This document shows positions 42,024 through 49,072 of a DNA stretch of 50,849 bases, piece after piece. Numbering within the stretch: the first letter of the stretch is position 1; every line of letters begins with the position of its first letter. The position numbers and the translations under genes are program-made. This DNA is from a virus, in the IMG/VR virus record IMGVR_UViG_3300033977_000034, positions 1 through 50,849 of that record; one strand, given 5' to 3'. Under the pieces are notes generated by a model. It saw nothing but the letters and a program-made list of their open reading frames with translations, searched no databases and was not told where the DNA came from.

Positions 42024-43199
42024 TTAGTATTGGCTACCAGGAGCCGATACGTCCCAACCCGCCGTCACATTAGACGGTAGCAAGGCTGGCTCATACGAGC
42101 CGTTGCCATAGCCGGTTGGCGGCGTACCACGAGTGGTCACAGCCTTGGTAACGTTGCACTTGCCGTTCACCGAGATCATGGCCTTGTTGTAATCAATTTC
42201 GCGCGTCTCGGCCCGATAGTCGGGGAAGAGCGTAAATTCGGGGTCCGCACCGGAACACGGCGGTGTATACGTAACAAACATGCCGACGCAATACGGTTGG
42301 CAAGGATCATAGGGATCGGATGTGACCCACTCCGAAGCCCCGCCGATGCCCTTCAAGGCGTCCATCGGGCAAATCAACTCACCAGTGCCGGTAGTGATAT
42401 GCTCGTACACGCACTCGAACTTCATGTCAACCGGCACTTCGTTGCCCTCTCGCACGGCATCCAGGTTGCCACGCTCCAGGTCATACTTGTACTCCATCTT
42501 CTCGGTGTAAGTGCAGTTGCCCTCGCCGATCTTGATTTCGAGTTGCTGGTTAAAGAAGCTAAGTAGGTCGCCGATTGCATACGAGGTGATCGGAGCGGCC
42601 AAGGCCGGTGAGAACGTAATTGCAGTTGTCGAGCCAGGGGTCAGGCCGGCGGTCGCTGTCGTTACCGTAACTGCTGGTGTTGAGCCAGTAAGAAGGGATG
42701 TATCGACACCAAGCAAGGGCTGCGGCTGAAGTCCAAGAGCCCCTTGGAATGTAATCGCATACGCACCACTGGAACCTGTGACCGCAAAACATCCTGACAC
42801 ACCGGACAGGGCATTAAGCGCCGATGCTACCTGTGCTGCGGTGGCCTGGTAGCCTAGTTGGATCGTCTCCATGCCGCTATAAAGCAGACCAAAGGTGCCG
42901 CCCGAAGCAGACACAGAAACGTCTTGCACCGCATTCGCCCCGTTAAGAGTGTTAGTCCTGCCGGTGACAATGTGCAGCGGTGTGCCAGTCTCAGAGGCTA
43001 GTGTAAAGCGAGCACCGATAGGAACCCTGCCCGTGTTAGCGGCGCGAGGGATATAGGTGTTCTGAAGAGAAAGAGTTGTCACTCCCGAAGACCCTGAAGC
43101 ACTTGCTTGAGAGGTAGGAGGAGTGATACCATCGACGCCGGGCAGACCAAGGCCATCGTTCAGCGTAATGGTGCAGTATCGTAGTTCAATACGGGCCAT
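42024..43199 (-). CDS. major tail protein with inserted decoration domain
   Basis: 391 aa, starts MARIELRYCTITLNDGLGLP, AAAGGAG before the ATG. The first 25 and last 190 residues (QLEIKIGEGNCTYTEKMEYK, RGNLDAVREGNEVPVDMKFE) fit a tail tube subunit. Residues about 30-210 are a Ser/Thr/Gly-rich insertion; its part GGTFGLLYSGMETIQLGYQA, ending in ITFQGALG, recalls a beta repeat seen in other phage virion proteins. A strong terminator follows, as expected for an abundant protein. Confidence 0.85.
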   Translation of the reverse strand: MARIELRYCTITLNDGLGLPGVDGITPPTSQASASGSSGVTTLSLQNTYIPRAANTGRVPIGARFTLASETGTPLHIVTGRTNTLNGANAVQDVSVSASGGTFGLLYSGMETIQLGYQATAAQVASALNALSGVSGCFAVTGSSGAYAITFQGALGLQPQPLLGVDTSLLTGSTPAVTVTTATAGLTPGSTTAITFSPALAAPITSYAIGDLLSFFNQQLEIKIGEGNCTYTEKMEYKYDLERGNLDAVREGNEVPVDMKFECVYEHITTGTGELICPMDALKGIGGASEWVTSDPYDPCQPYCVGMFVTYTPPCSGADPEFTLFPDYRAETREIDYNKAMISVNGKCNVTKAVTTRGTPPTGYGNGSYEPALLPSNVTAGWDVSAPGSQY

Positions 43200-43269
43200 A
43201 TTGGCTCTCCTTTAGTTAAGGGAAAACCGCGCGGTCTTCCCGGCGGTTGGGATCAGTCAAATTGATACT

Positions 43270-43782
43270 TTACGTAGGAGGATACGCATCATCGGGTAGG
43301 TAGGTGAAGTATCGGGCATCTACCAACGTCGATTTAATCCGATTAGTCAGGTCGGCTTGACCAAGATGCAATACGCGCGTCGATTCACCTCGATTCTTTC
43401 GAGGCTCCAAGACGCCAAAAATGCCGCCGTCGTCAATATCTTGATTGCCAAGCCGGTAAAGTGGAATAGGCGAATCCATCGCCTGTTGAAAAGCCCCAAC
43501 GGCAGCAAGAATATCATATTTGTTCTTACCCTCCTCGTAACGGCTGAAGAACAAAGCATTGGCATCCACAGCACATTCGTAGTATTTTACACTCAAGTCC
43601 CGTATAAACGGGCCTGTGATGCGAACTTCCACTCGATCTGTGGCTTCCATAAACTCGGTCGTTCTCTCATCCAATCCTTCGACCAAAACCGGTATATTGC
43701 ACTTTTGAGCAACACTTGTGAAGTAGGTAGCCAATGAGGCGAAAACCCAGCGAGCCCAGTTGGGATTACTGTTATTCTCCAT
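43270..43782 (-). CDS. tail terminator-like protein
   Basis: 170 aa, starts MENNSNPNWARWVFASLATY. AGGAGATCCC before ATG 43780-43782 decides the start. Alpha/beta content with VEGLDERTTEFMEATDRVEV. It sits between the head-closure gene and the major tail protein, where tail terminators are found. Assignment rests mainly on position. It overlaps the previous gene by 11 bases. Confidence 0.65.
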   Translation of the reverse strand: MENNSNPNWARWVFASLATYFTSVAQKCNIPVLVEGLDERTTEFMEATDRVEVRITGPFIRDLSVKYYECAVDANALFFSRYEEGKNKYDILAAVGAFQQAMDSPIPLYRLGNQDIDDGGIFGVLEPRKNRGESTRVLHLGQADLTNRIKSTLVDARYFTYLPDDAYPPT

Positions 43783-44305
43783 GGGATCTCCTATAAGTAT
43801 TGCTGTCGGCAATCGACACCTTATCAATCGCTGAAAGGTGATAGAGGTCCATCCCTTCCGTGCGTCCGCGAATCTCCTTGCCGATCACCACCCAAGCCGT
43901 CCGACATTCATATTCCGTAAGCGTATCGATATCGTAGTGCTTACCGTCGTAGACAATCCAATCGTCTTTCTGCAAAGTAAAATCACGAACAACTTCTGGC
44001 GGAATGTCCCGACGTTCGATAATAAACGTTCTTTTACCAACGTCAAAACCGCCGCCCTGGACCATTTGCTTTTGTGCCGTGATAAGCGAAATGCTTTGTT
44101 TGGCCTCTCTCGTGACAACTCCTTGCAACACAACCGCCCGTCGAATGCGGATCGTCTTAATGGATGAACTTGTCACCCCTGTCTGAGGATCGCTCCAACT
44201 GTTCAACTTTCGTCGAATCAGAATCGGGCAACCAAACTGGCGCTTCATGGCATAGATAGCCGATCTGACGAACCAATTCAGAGTGTTGTTGTAAGGAGGT
44301 TTCAT
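43772..44305 (-). CDS. head closure / head-tail joining protein
   Basis: 177 aa, starts MKPPYNNTLNWFVRSAIYAM, GAGAGGAAG before ATG 44303-44305. The C-terminal strand pattern DDWIVYDGKHYDIDTLTEYE is characteristic of head-tail joining proteins (D-x-I-x-x-x-G-x-x-Y-x-I). Its ATG overlaps the stop of the membrane protein (ATGA). Confidence 0.75.
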   Translation of the reverse strand: MKPPYNNTLNWFVRSAIYAMKRQFGCPILIRRKLNSWSDPQTGVTSSSIKTIRIRRAVVLQGVVTREAKQSISLITAQKQMVQGGGFDVGKRTFIIERRDIPPEVVRDFTLQKDDWIVYDGKHYDIDTLTEYECRTAWVVIGKEIRGRTEGMDLYHLSAIDKVSIADSNTYRRSHGE

Positions 44306-44586
44306 GATGCTTCCTCTCGCATCGGGCATTTATGCTTGAACGGACACTCGAAGCGAGAGTCGAGGGCTCTCTCCAGGCTCTCCATAACGGCTGTGCTCTG
44401 AGTTATCACTTCAGTACACCGTTCGACCAGTGGAAGAAGAACGTCACGTTGCTCACTTTCCAACTTGTCAATGCGTTTAACCATCCGAAGTTCTCGCATC
44501 CAATTCTGCCATAGCAGAAAAGCAGCCAGTATAACCAGCGGCCCGTACTGCTTTATAGCAGGCAAGATTGTGTAAATGAAATCCAT
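44302..44586 (-). CDS. single-pass membrane protein, holin-like
   Basis: 94 aa, starts MDFIYTILPAIKQYGPLVIL; one hydrophobic segment at about residues 4-25, followed by a charged coiled-coil and a Cys pair (CPFKHKC). AAAGGAG precedes ATG 44584-44586. Located between major capsid and head-closure genes. Holins with one span and charged tail exist, but no endolysin is near, so lysis is not proven. Confidence 0.6.
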   Translation of the reverse strand: MDFIYTILPAIKQYGPLVILAAFLLWQNWMRELRMVKRIDKLESEQRDVLLPLVERCTEVITQSTAVMESLERALDSRFECPFKHKCPMREEAS

Positions 44587-44606
44587 GGCTACTCCTTTCA
44601 AAGGGT

Positions 44607-44632
44607 GCCCCGCCCGGCAATCCGGGCGGGGC
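44607..44632 (-). terminator. G+C-rich hairpin behind the capsid gene
   Basis: Perfect 11-bp stem GCCCCGCCCGG / CCGGGCGGGGC with loop CAAT. On minus followed by ACCCTTTG. Second hairpin after the capsid stop; the two together likely stop or protect the capsid message. Confidence 0.65.
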
Positions 44633-44645
44633 ATCTTAAACACGT

Positions 44646-44685
44646 CAAGTTGATAGTATATATATATATATATACTATCAACTTG
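44646..44685 (-). repeat. 40-base perfect (TA)n palindrome after the capsid stop
   Basis: CAAGTTGATAGTATATATAT and its exact complement, starting two bases after the major capsid TAA. The minus-strand RNA forms a long hairpin; flanking TTTT lies on plus, so it might act in either direction. Possible terminator, RNase barrier or cruciform. Confidence 0.6.
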
Positions 44686-44687
44686 TT

Positions 44688-46145
44688 TTAGCCCTGGAGC
44701 ACGACGCAGAGGCGGTCGTCGAGAACCGCGACACCAGCGAGGATGTCGAGATTGACCACGGTGCCGCCAGCGGCGATCTGGTACTGCATGGAAACACGCA
44801 TTGCCACGTCGTTGTAAACGCCGACGTGGGACAGCACGCCCATCGCATTATTCGGAATCGCCAGAGGCCGTGTGACCAACGCGATTGCATTCCGATGGAA
44901 GGCCAGGTTCAGGGCACCGGCCGGACCAGGGAAGCACAAAGCATTGGAAGCCACTGCCGCGTCAAGCGGACGATCCAGAATGACGGCCTGGATAATTTCC
45001 GTGTTGGAGGGCGGGTTTGCGTAGCCGACCTGATACGATTCAATGACCGTATAGGTCTGACGAGCCGAACCCGTGCCAAACGCGAGCAACTGACCGATCT
45101 GAGGAGCCGGAGAGTTTGCGTTGCACTGCACGTAAACTTCCTGCGCCCATTGATACGGATACGAAGTGAGGCCGGCAGCAGAAGTACCAGCCGGAGCACA
45201 AAGCTGCTCTGCACGGTACACAGTCAACTGAGCACCGGCAGCGGTGGAATACTTGTTGACCTCGTTGAGGGTGATGCTTGCGGTGTAATCACCAGCACCG
45301 TAAGGCCCGGACGCCCCAGTTGCGCCGGTTGCACCTGTCGCGTTCTCGGACGCCGTAACCCATGTCGGCTGATCATTGCCGCTAACCACGGCGAACTCAC
45401 CCGGATTGACTCCCCAACCAGCGAGAGAGACGGCCTGAGCGCCGTTCGCGCCGGCAGCCAGAGCGTTGGTGACGGTGCCCGTCACGAAGTCGCCGTTGCC
45501 CGGCAACACGCTGTTCACGTTCTGGTCCATATAGGTGTCAAACCCGAGGATACGGCCGAGAGTAGCGCCTTCCAACGCCGAACCGAAGTCACCGCGCTTC
45601 TGGGCAGCGATGAACAGTTCGTTCTTCAACAGAGCGGTCTCGCTGATAGGAGCAAGAACCAAGTTCCTGCCATCCAGTGGGGCTTTGTTGACGTTCAGCG
45701 TCTCACGCGCGTCCAGCACGAAATCCTTGCTATTCATGGCCGACAGCTTGCCCAAAGCACCAACACGCCCAGTCGGGCCGCCGTTGGCGGTCGAAGGGGT
45801 GAGGAACTTGTGAACCTGACCAAGCACCGCGCGGTCCACCGAACGGGCAATAGTCATCATGCCGGGGCGCAGATAGATGTCCACCAAGTCTTGAAACGAC
45901 TTGCTGGCCTCTCCATCCCGAATGGTGAAGCTGGTGTAAAACCACTGATTGAGGGGAACCTGCACATTGGTCGCGGTAGCGTCCTGGTTCTCCAGCGTGG
46001 AACCATCCACCTTCCTGCGAATCTGGAAGGTACCGGGCCGGCGTGTGTTGACCACATCGCCGAACTGCCGGATTTCATTCTCAAAGTCACGATGGACTAG
46101 GTTGGCGATGACCATGTTCTCTTGAAGAATGGCCAAGCCTTCGTT
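44688..46145 (-). CDS. major capsid protein, exon 2
   Basis: Codes 485 residues, beginning NEGLAILQENMVIANLVHRD after splicing. The pattern VHRDFENEI..FGDVVNTRRPG, then NQWFYTSFTIRDGEASKSFQDLVDIYLRPGM, is that of P22-type or related coat proteins of the HK97 fold. Residues near 290 carry a short collagen-like insert GATGATGAS. The total protein is 512 aa. An independent start at GTG 46173-46175 has no ribosome site and would miss the conserved FIPELWA. So this is the second exon of a gene whose 5' part is at 47068-47148. Scaffold is upstream. Confidence 0.9.
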   Translation of the reverse strand, partial: NEGLAILQENMVIANLVHRDFENEIRQFGDVVNTRRPGTFQIRRKVDGSTLENQDATATNVQVPLNQWFYTSFTIRDGEASKSFQDLVDIYLRPGMMTIARSVDRAVLGQVHKFLTPSTANGGPTGRVGALGKLSAMNSKDFVLDARETLNVNKAPLDGRNLVLAPISETALLKNELFIAAQKRGDFGSALEGATLGRILGFDTYMDQNVNSVLPGNGDFVTGTVTNALAAGANGAQAVSLAGWGVNPGEFAVVSGNDQPTWVTASENATGATGATGASGPYGAGDYTASITLNEVNKYSTAAGAQLTVYRAEQLCAPAGTSAAGLTSYPYQWAQEVYVQCNANSPAPQIGQLLAFGTGSARQTYTVIESYQVGYANPPSNTEIIQAVILDRPLDAAVASNALCFPGPAGALNLAFHRNAIALVTRPLAIPNNAMGVLSHVGVYNDVAMRVSMQYQIAAGGTVVNLDILAGVAVLDDRLCVVLQG

Positions 46146-47067
46146 CATTCTTGTTACCGTTACTAAACGGGTCACGTCATTTCTGCGTAACTCTGCATGT
46201 TTCCATGCAGATCGGACTATATCATCATCAAGTAATCAAGACATATTTGAATGCGCCTCTCCTGTGCAGGCGTTTCGTTGCGAAGCGTACTATTACAGCC
46301 GTTGCACACGATGCCGCGAACAACATTACCAACATGGTGAATCTGTTTGTCATCATTAGGAAACGGAAGACCGCAGCAATCACATAATTCGGCACTATAG
46401 AGCCACCGAACCATTGACTCTGGCAGTTTGTACTTACGCATTACGTAATAGACAATTTGGCATTTCTTGCACCACCGTTTGCGAAAGCCGCAGCTTATAC
46501 TAAATGCGTCTTTTGGCAATAATCGTCTACAACCAACACACTCAAATAATCCAGATACTTGCGTCTGGCATGTAGTCTCTGAGGGGTCACGAAGACTTCC
46601 CTGCGGATTGACCCTATTGAAGAGATTTTTACGTAAAGTTGGCTCAGTATCAGGCATTTTGATAAACTCAAGACAGCTTATGAGACGATGGGCATCAGCG
46701 CCCGTCTCCTGTCCGATCAGTTTATTGCAGTAATAGCATACCACCAGTGTTTTACTGCCGATATGATGAATATGCTGCAACAGCCTTCTCTCAAACCTAT
46801 CATGACAAATTGAACAGTGTGTAGCAGCATAAAGTGCCTCGCACTTTTCAATCGTGATGCCGTATCTCCGTGCTTGATCCTTAATCTTCTTGCAGTGCTT
46901 ACACAGACTGTATTGAAACCTTCCATTCTTGGAGAAGCCTCTATCAGTCCGCCCACAGCAACTACACGCACGGATGGCAAACATTACGTACTCTTCACCT
47001 AACAGGTGTTTCCCGCATATAGCCAGATTTACCGTATCAGTCACCCAATACGGGGCCTACGAATTCA
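46146..47067 (-). mobile_element. group I intron in the major capsid gene (922 nt)
   Basis: Elements drawn by eye. P1: exon GGGCU with IGS GGCCC (47053-47057), U-G pair at the splice site. P10: UUCGU (47059-47063) with exon ACGAA (46140-46144). P3: UCUGGC (47022-47027) with GCCAGA (46564-46569). P4: UGCGG (47013-47017) with CCGCA (46602-46606). P6: hairpin 46583-46601. P7: GACUA (46573-46577) with UAGUC (46215-46219, in the classic GATATAGTCC). P8: CAAGUA (46556-46561) with UACUUG (46229-46234). P9: CUGCAUG-GAAA-CAUGCAG (46193-46210). The intron ends in G. Splicing gives FIPELWA joined to NEGLAIL in frame. Confidence 0.9.
46217..46984 (-). CDS. intron-encoded endonuclease VII-like protein, two tandem modules
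   Basis: 255 aa from ATG 46982-46984 (the frame is open to 47044). Two copies of a module: zinc-ribbon CSCCGRTDRGFS...LCKHCKK, then CSICHDRF...LQHIHHIG...VVCYYCNKLIG; and CVGCRRLL...WCKKCQ, then CDCCGLPF...QIHHVGNVVRGIVCNGCNSTL. The second fits endonuclease VII (HHVG..RG..C..CN); the first has a less complete RG turn (SKTLVVCYYCN). The link between them (NPQGSLRDPSETTCQ) is coded by the ribozyme core. AGGTGAAGAG precedes the start. The stop TAG lies in P7. Likely the homing enzyme of the intron. Confidence 0.85.
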   Translation of the reverse strand: MFAIRACSCCGRTDRGFSKNGRFQYSLCKHCKKIKDQARRYGITIEKCEALYAATHCSICHDRFERRLLQHIHHIGSKTLVVCYYCNKLIGQETGADAHRLISCLEFIKMPDTEPTLRKNLFNRVNPQGSLRDPSETTCQTQVSGLFECVGCRRLLPKDAFSISCGFRKRWCKKCQIVYYVMRKYKLPESMVRWLYSAELCDCCGLPFPNDDKQIHHVGNVVRGIVCNGCNSTLRNETPAQERRIQICLDYLMMI

Positions 47068-47148
47068 AGCCCAAAGTTCCGGAATGAAAGCACTATTGTC
47101 GTTGTCAAAGCAAGCGACACGAGCGCGAATCACGTAATTGGGATTCAT
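47068..47148 (-). CDS. major capsid protein, exon 1
   Basis: 27 codons: MNPNYVIRARVACFDNDNSA then FIPELWA. CAGGAGATTAAC is an excellent ribosome site before ATG 47146-47148. Without splicing the next codon is TGA, so only a 27-residue peptide results. The FIPELW motif is the normal start of related capsid proteins, and NEGLAIL in exon 2 continues it. Confidence 0.88.
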
Positions 47149-47222
47149 GTTAATCTCCTGTTTCAAAGTGAAAAAGACCTACATTGTAGTCTTTAGAATA
47201 CTAACGGAACCCCTGAGACAAA

Positions 47223-48098
47223 TTAAAGCGCGCGGCGTTTGTCGCGACGGAGACCAAGCAATTCAGGGTTCTTGGCTCTGATCTCCTGATACTGTTGAGG
47301 TGAAAGATTTTTCACATCAATTTTTCCGCCCGGACCCGACATAGGGCCGCCGGTAGCCGTATTTGAACCGATGCCGCCTACAACACCGGACTTAAAGAGA
47401 TTGCCGTAATCATTAGGCAACTCCTTCATCCGTTTGACGGCCGATTCAGGCGTATGCAAAGTCACAACCGATTGACCCGTCGCGGGATCAATGTCGGGAA
47501 AATCGACTACAACTTTGAAATGGCCAGTGCCCTTTCCGGTCTTCTCATCCGTAATCTCGGTAATCCGTGTCCACGGACGAAGCTGCGTGACCATTTGGGA
47601 CACCTTGAAAGCCTCACCGTTGACCGCCGCATCCTGCAAAGCCCGGTCAACCATGCTCTCTCGATAACGAGTCTCCCACCGATCCGCACGAGTCTTCTCG
47701 TCGGTCAACTTGATAGCATACTGCTCCTCAAGCTGCTTTCTCTCATGGGCCTGCTGTTGATCCTTCGTGCGAGACTCTTTCTGTACGTCTTCCAATCGTT
47801 GAGCCAGTTGCTCGCGCTCCTGCGCGGTCAGGTTCTTACTGGTCAACGTTTCTTCCAGGGTCTTCTGGATTGTTGATAACTGCGCCTGGTGCTTTGCCTC
47901 GGCTTTCCGACGTTCCTCCGCAACAAACTTGTTTACATCAATCTGTGAAAACTTTGTTTCGGCATTAGGATCAGGTGCCCCTGCGGCGACGGCTGCGGCT
48001 GCGGCCGCGGCCTTAGCGGCTGCTGCGGCATCTTCGCCTTCTCCATCATAGCAAGCCAGACGGACGCGCGAATTGCTCGAAAAATGAAATTTGAACAT
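47223..48098 (-). CDS. capsid scaffold protein
   Basis: 291 aa, starts MFKFHFSSNSRVRLACYDGE. TAGGAG is 8 bases before ATG 48096-48098. Ala-rich stretch (about residues 20-40), then a long coiled coil (residues 55-140: Glu/Lys/Gln-rich heptads), then a folded part and a basic end (RRDKRRAL), which in scaffolds binds the coat protein. It directly precedes the capsid gene, the usual order. Confidence 0.85.
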   Translation of the reverse strand: MFKFHFSSNSRVRLACYDGEGEDAAAAAKAAAAAAAVAAGAPDPNAETKFSQIDVNKFVAEERRKAEAKHQAQLSTIQKTLEETLTSKNLTAQEREQLAQRLEDVQKESRTKDQQQAHERKQLEEQYAIKLTDEKTRADRWETRYRESMVDRALQDAAVNGEAFKVSQMVTQLRPWTRITEITDEKTGKGTGHFKVVVDFPDIDPATGQSVVTLHTPESAVKRMKELPNDYGNLFKSGVVGGIGSNTATGGPMSGPGGKIDVKNLSPQQYQEIRAKNPELLGLRRDKRRAL

Positions 48099-48203
48099 GA
48101 AATAGCTCCTAGCCCGCATAAGTTTAGATTAGTAAGCTGCGGTAACTTACCAACCAAGCCCCGGTTAAAGCGTACCGGGTAACGCTTACCGAACAACTCG
48201 GCG

Positions 48204-49061
48204 TTATGTTACGCGAGACATTTGAACCATCTGGCTATCTCGCAAGAACGGACGCAAGATATTCCATCCAAGCGACGACGGGCACATATTGATCAAATGC
48301 TCAATCGGTCCCATATTTCGTTCATAATGGGCTCGCACCTCACCATAGCCGTGACTCGTGACCTGAAGATTTTCAAGTTCCATCTCCGGGTCTTTCCCGT
48401 CCAATAGGCTGTAGGCTATCTCGTAGCAAGCCCGACGAATTTCCATCGGTACTTCGGTATCACTGCCGCGCGGAAATTCAAGTGGCTGTAACTCGCAAGC
48501 GGCTCGAATCTCTGCTTCTCTATCCCGCCATAGTTGATCCGACACGAAAACATCAGTCGGACTGTATTCATAAGGCAAGGTCTTTAGCAATTCCCACACC
48601 GTATGCCGGACGCCTTTGAAATCAAGAGCGTCAATGATTCGTGTGGCAGCCAACAGGGCTTTTGGCTTATCTTTCGGATCGGCTGCCGTCCAAGCAAATT
48701 CATGAAGCCGCATGGCGAAATACTGCTCGGCTTCCGCCATCGTGCCGTAATAAGTAAAGTCCATTGTGATGCCAGTATCAGCACTTTGTTCCGTCTCACC
48801 TGCAATACCAGTGACAGTGAAGACTGCGGCATCACCAGTTGTTAGTTCGACGATTGTTACAGAGCCATCTTCTATGCCGGTTGAAAGTGTGAATGTAGCC
48901 GTGATTCCGTTAATCACGTCGGCCGATCCCAATGTGGCAAGATTCGAGCCGGATGCAATTATAAATTGTGGTGATGTTATAAGCCACTGTGCGTTTGTAT
49001 CAACTGCTGTTACAGTGACAATGTTGCCGGCCTGAGCAGTATTTGGCGTAATGCTTAGCAT
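48204..49061 (-). CDS. head completion (DnaT-like) protein with N-terminal Ig-like domain
   Basis: 285 aa, starts MLSITPNTAQAGNIVTVTAV, GAGGTGATGAT before the ATG. Residues 1-95 form an Ig-like/IPT-type beta domain (DGSVTIVELTTGDAAVFTVTG). Residues 100-285 are helical (YYGTMAEAEQYFAMRLHEFA, then ALLAATRIIDALDFKG) as in phage neck/adaptor proteins annotated DnaT-like. Located between fibre and scaffold. Confidence 0.75.
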   Translation of the reverse strand: MLSITPNTAQAGNIVTVTAVDTNAQWLITSPQFIIASGSNLATLGSADVINGITATFTLSTGIEDGSVTIVELTTGDAAVFTVTGIAGETEQSADTGITMDFTYYGTMAEAEQYFAMRLHEFAWTAADPKDKPKALLAATRIIDALDFKGVRHTVWELLKTLPYEYSPTDVFVSDQLWRDREAEIRAACELQPLEFPRGSDTEVPMEIRRACYEIAYSLLDGKDPEMELENLQVTSHGYGEVRAHYERNMGPIEHLINMCPSSLGWNILRPFLRDSQMVQMSRVT

Positions 49062-49072
49062 ATCATCACCTC

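Noticed and set aside
44826-46100. 424-codon plus-strand ORF antisense to the capsid gene
   Set aside because: Arg-rich, no ribosome site, mirrors the capsid codon pattern; a shadow of the capsid frame.
46173-46175. GTG as the true start of the capsid protein
   Set aside because: No ribosome site, and it would leave out the conserved FIPELW start found in exon 1.
46217-47044. Free-standing HNH gene insertion
   Set aside because: The flanking bases form group I intron elements and the exon reading frame joins exactly.
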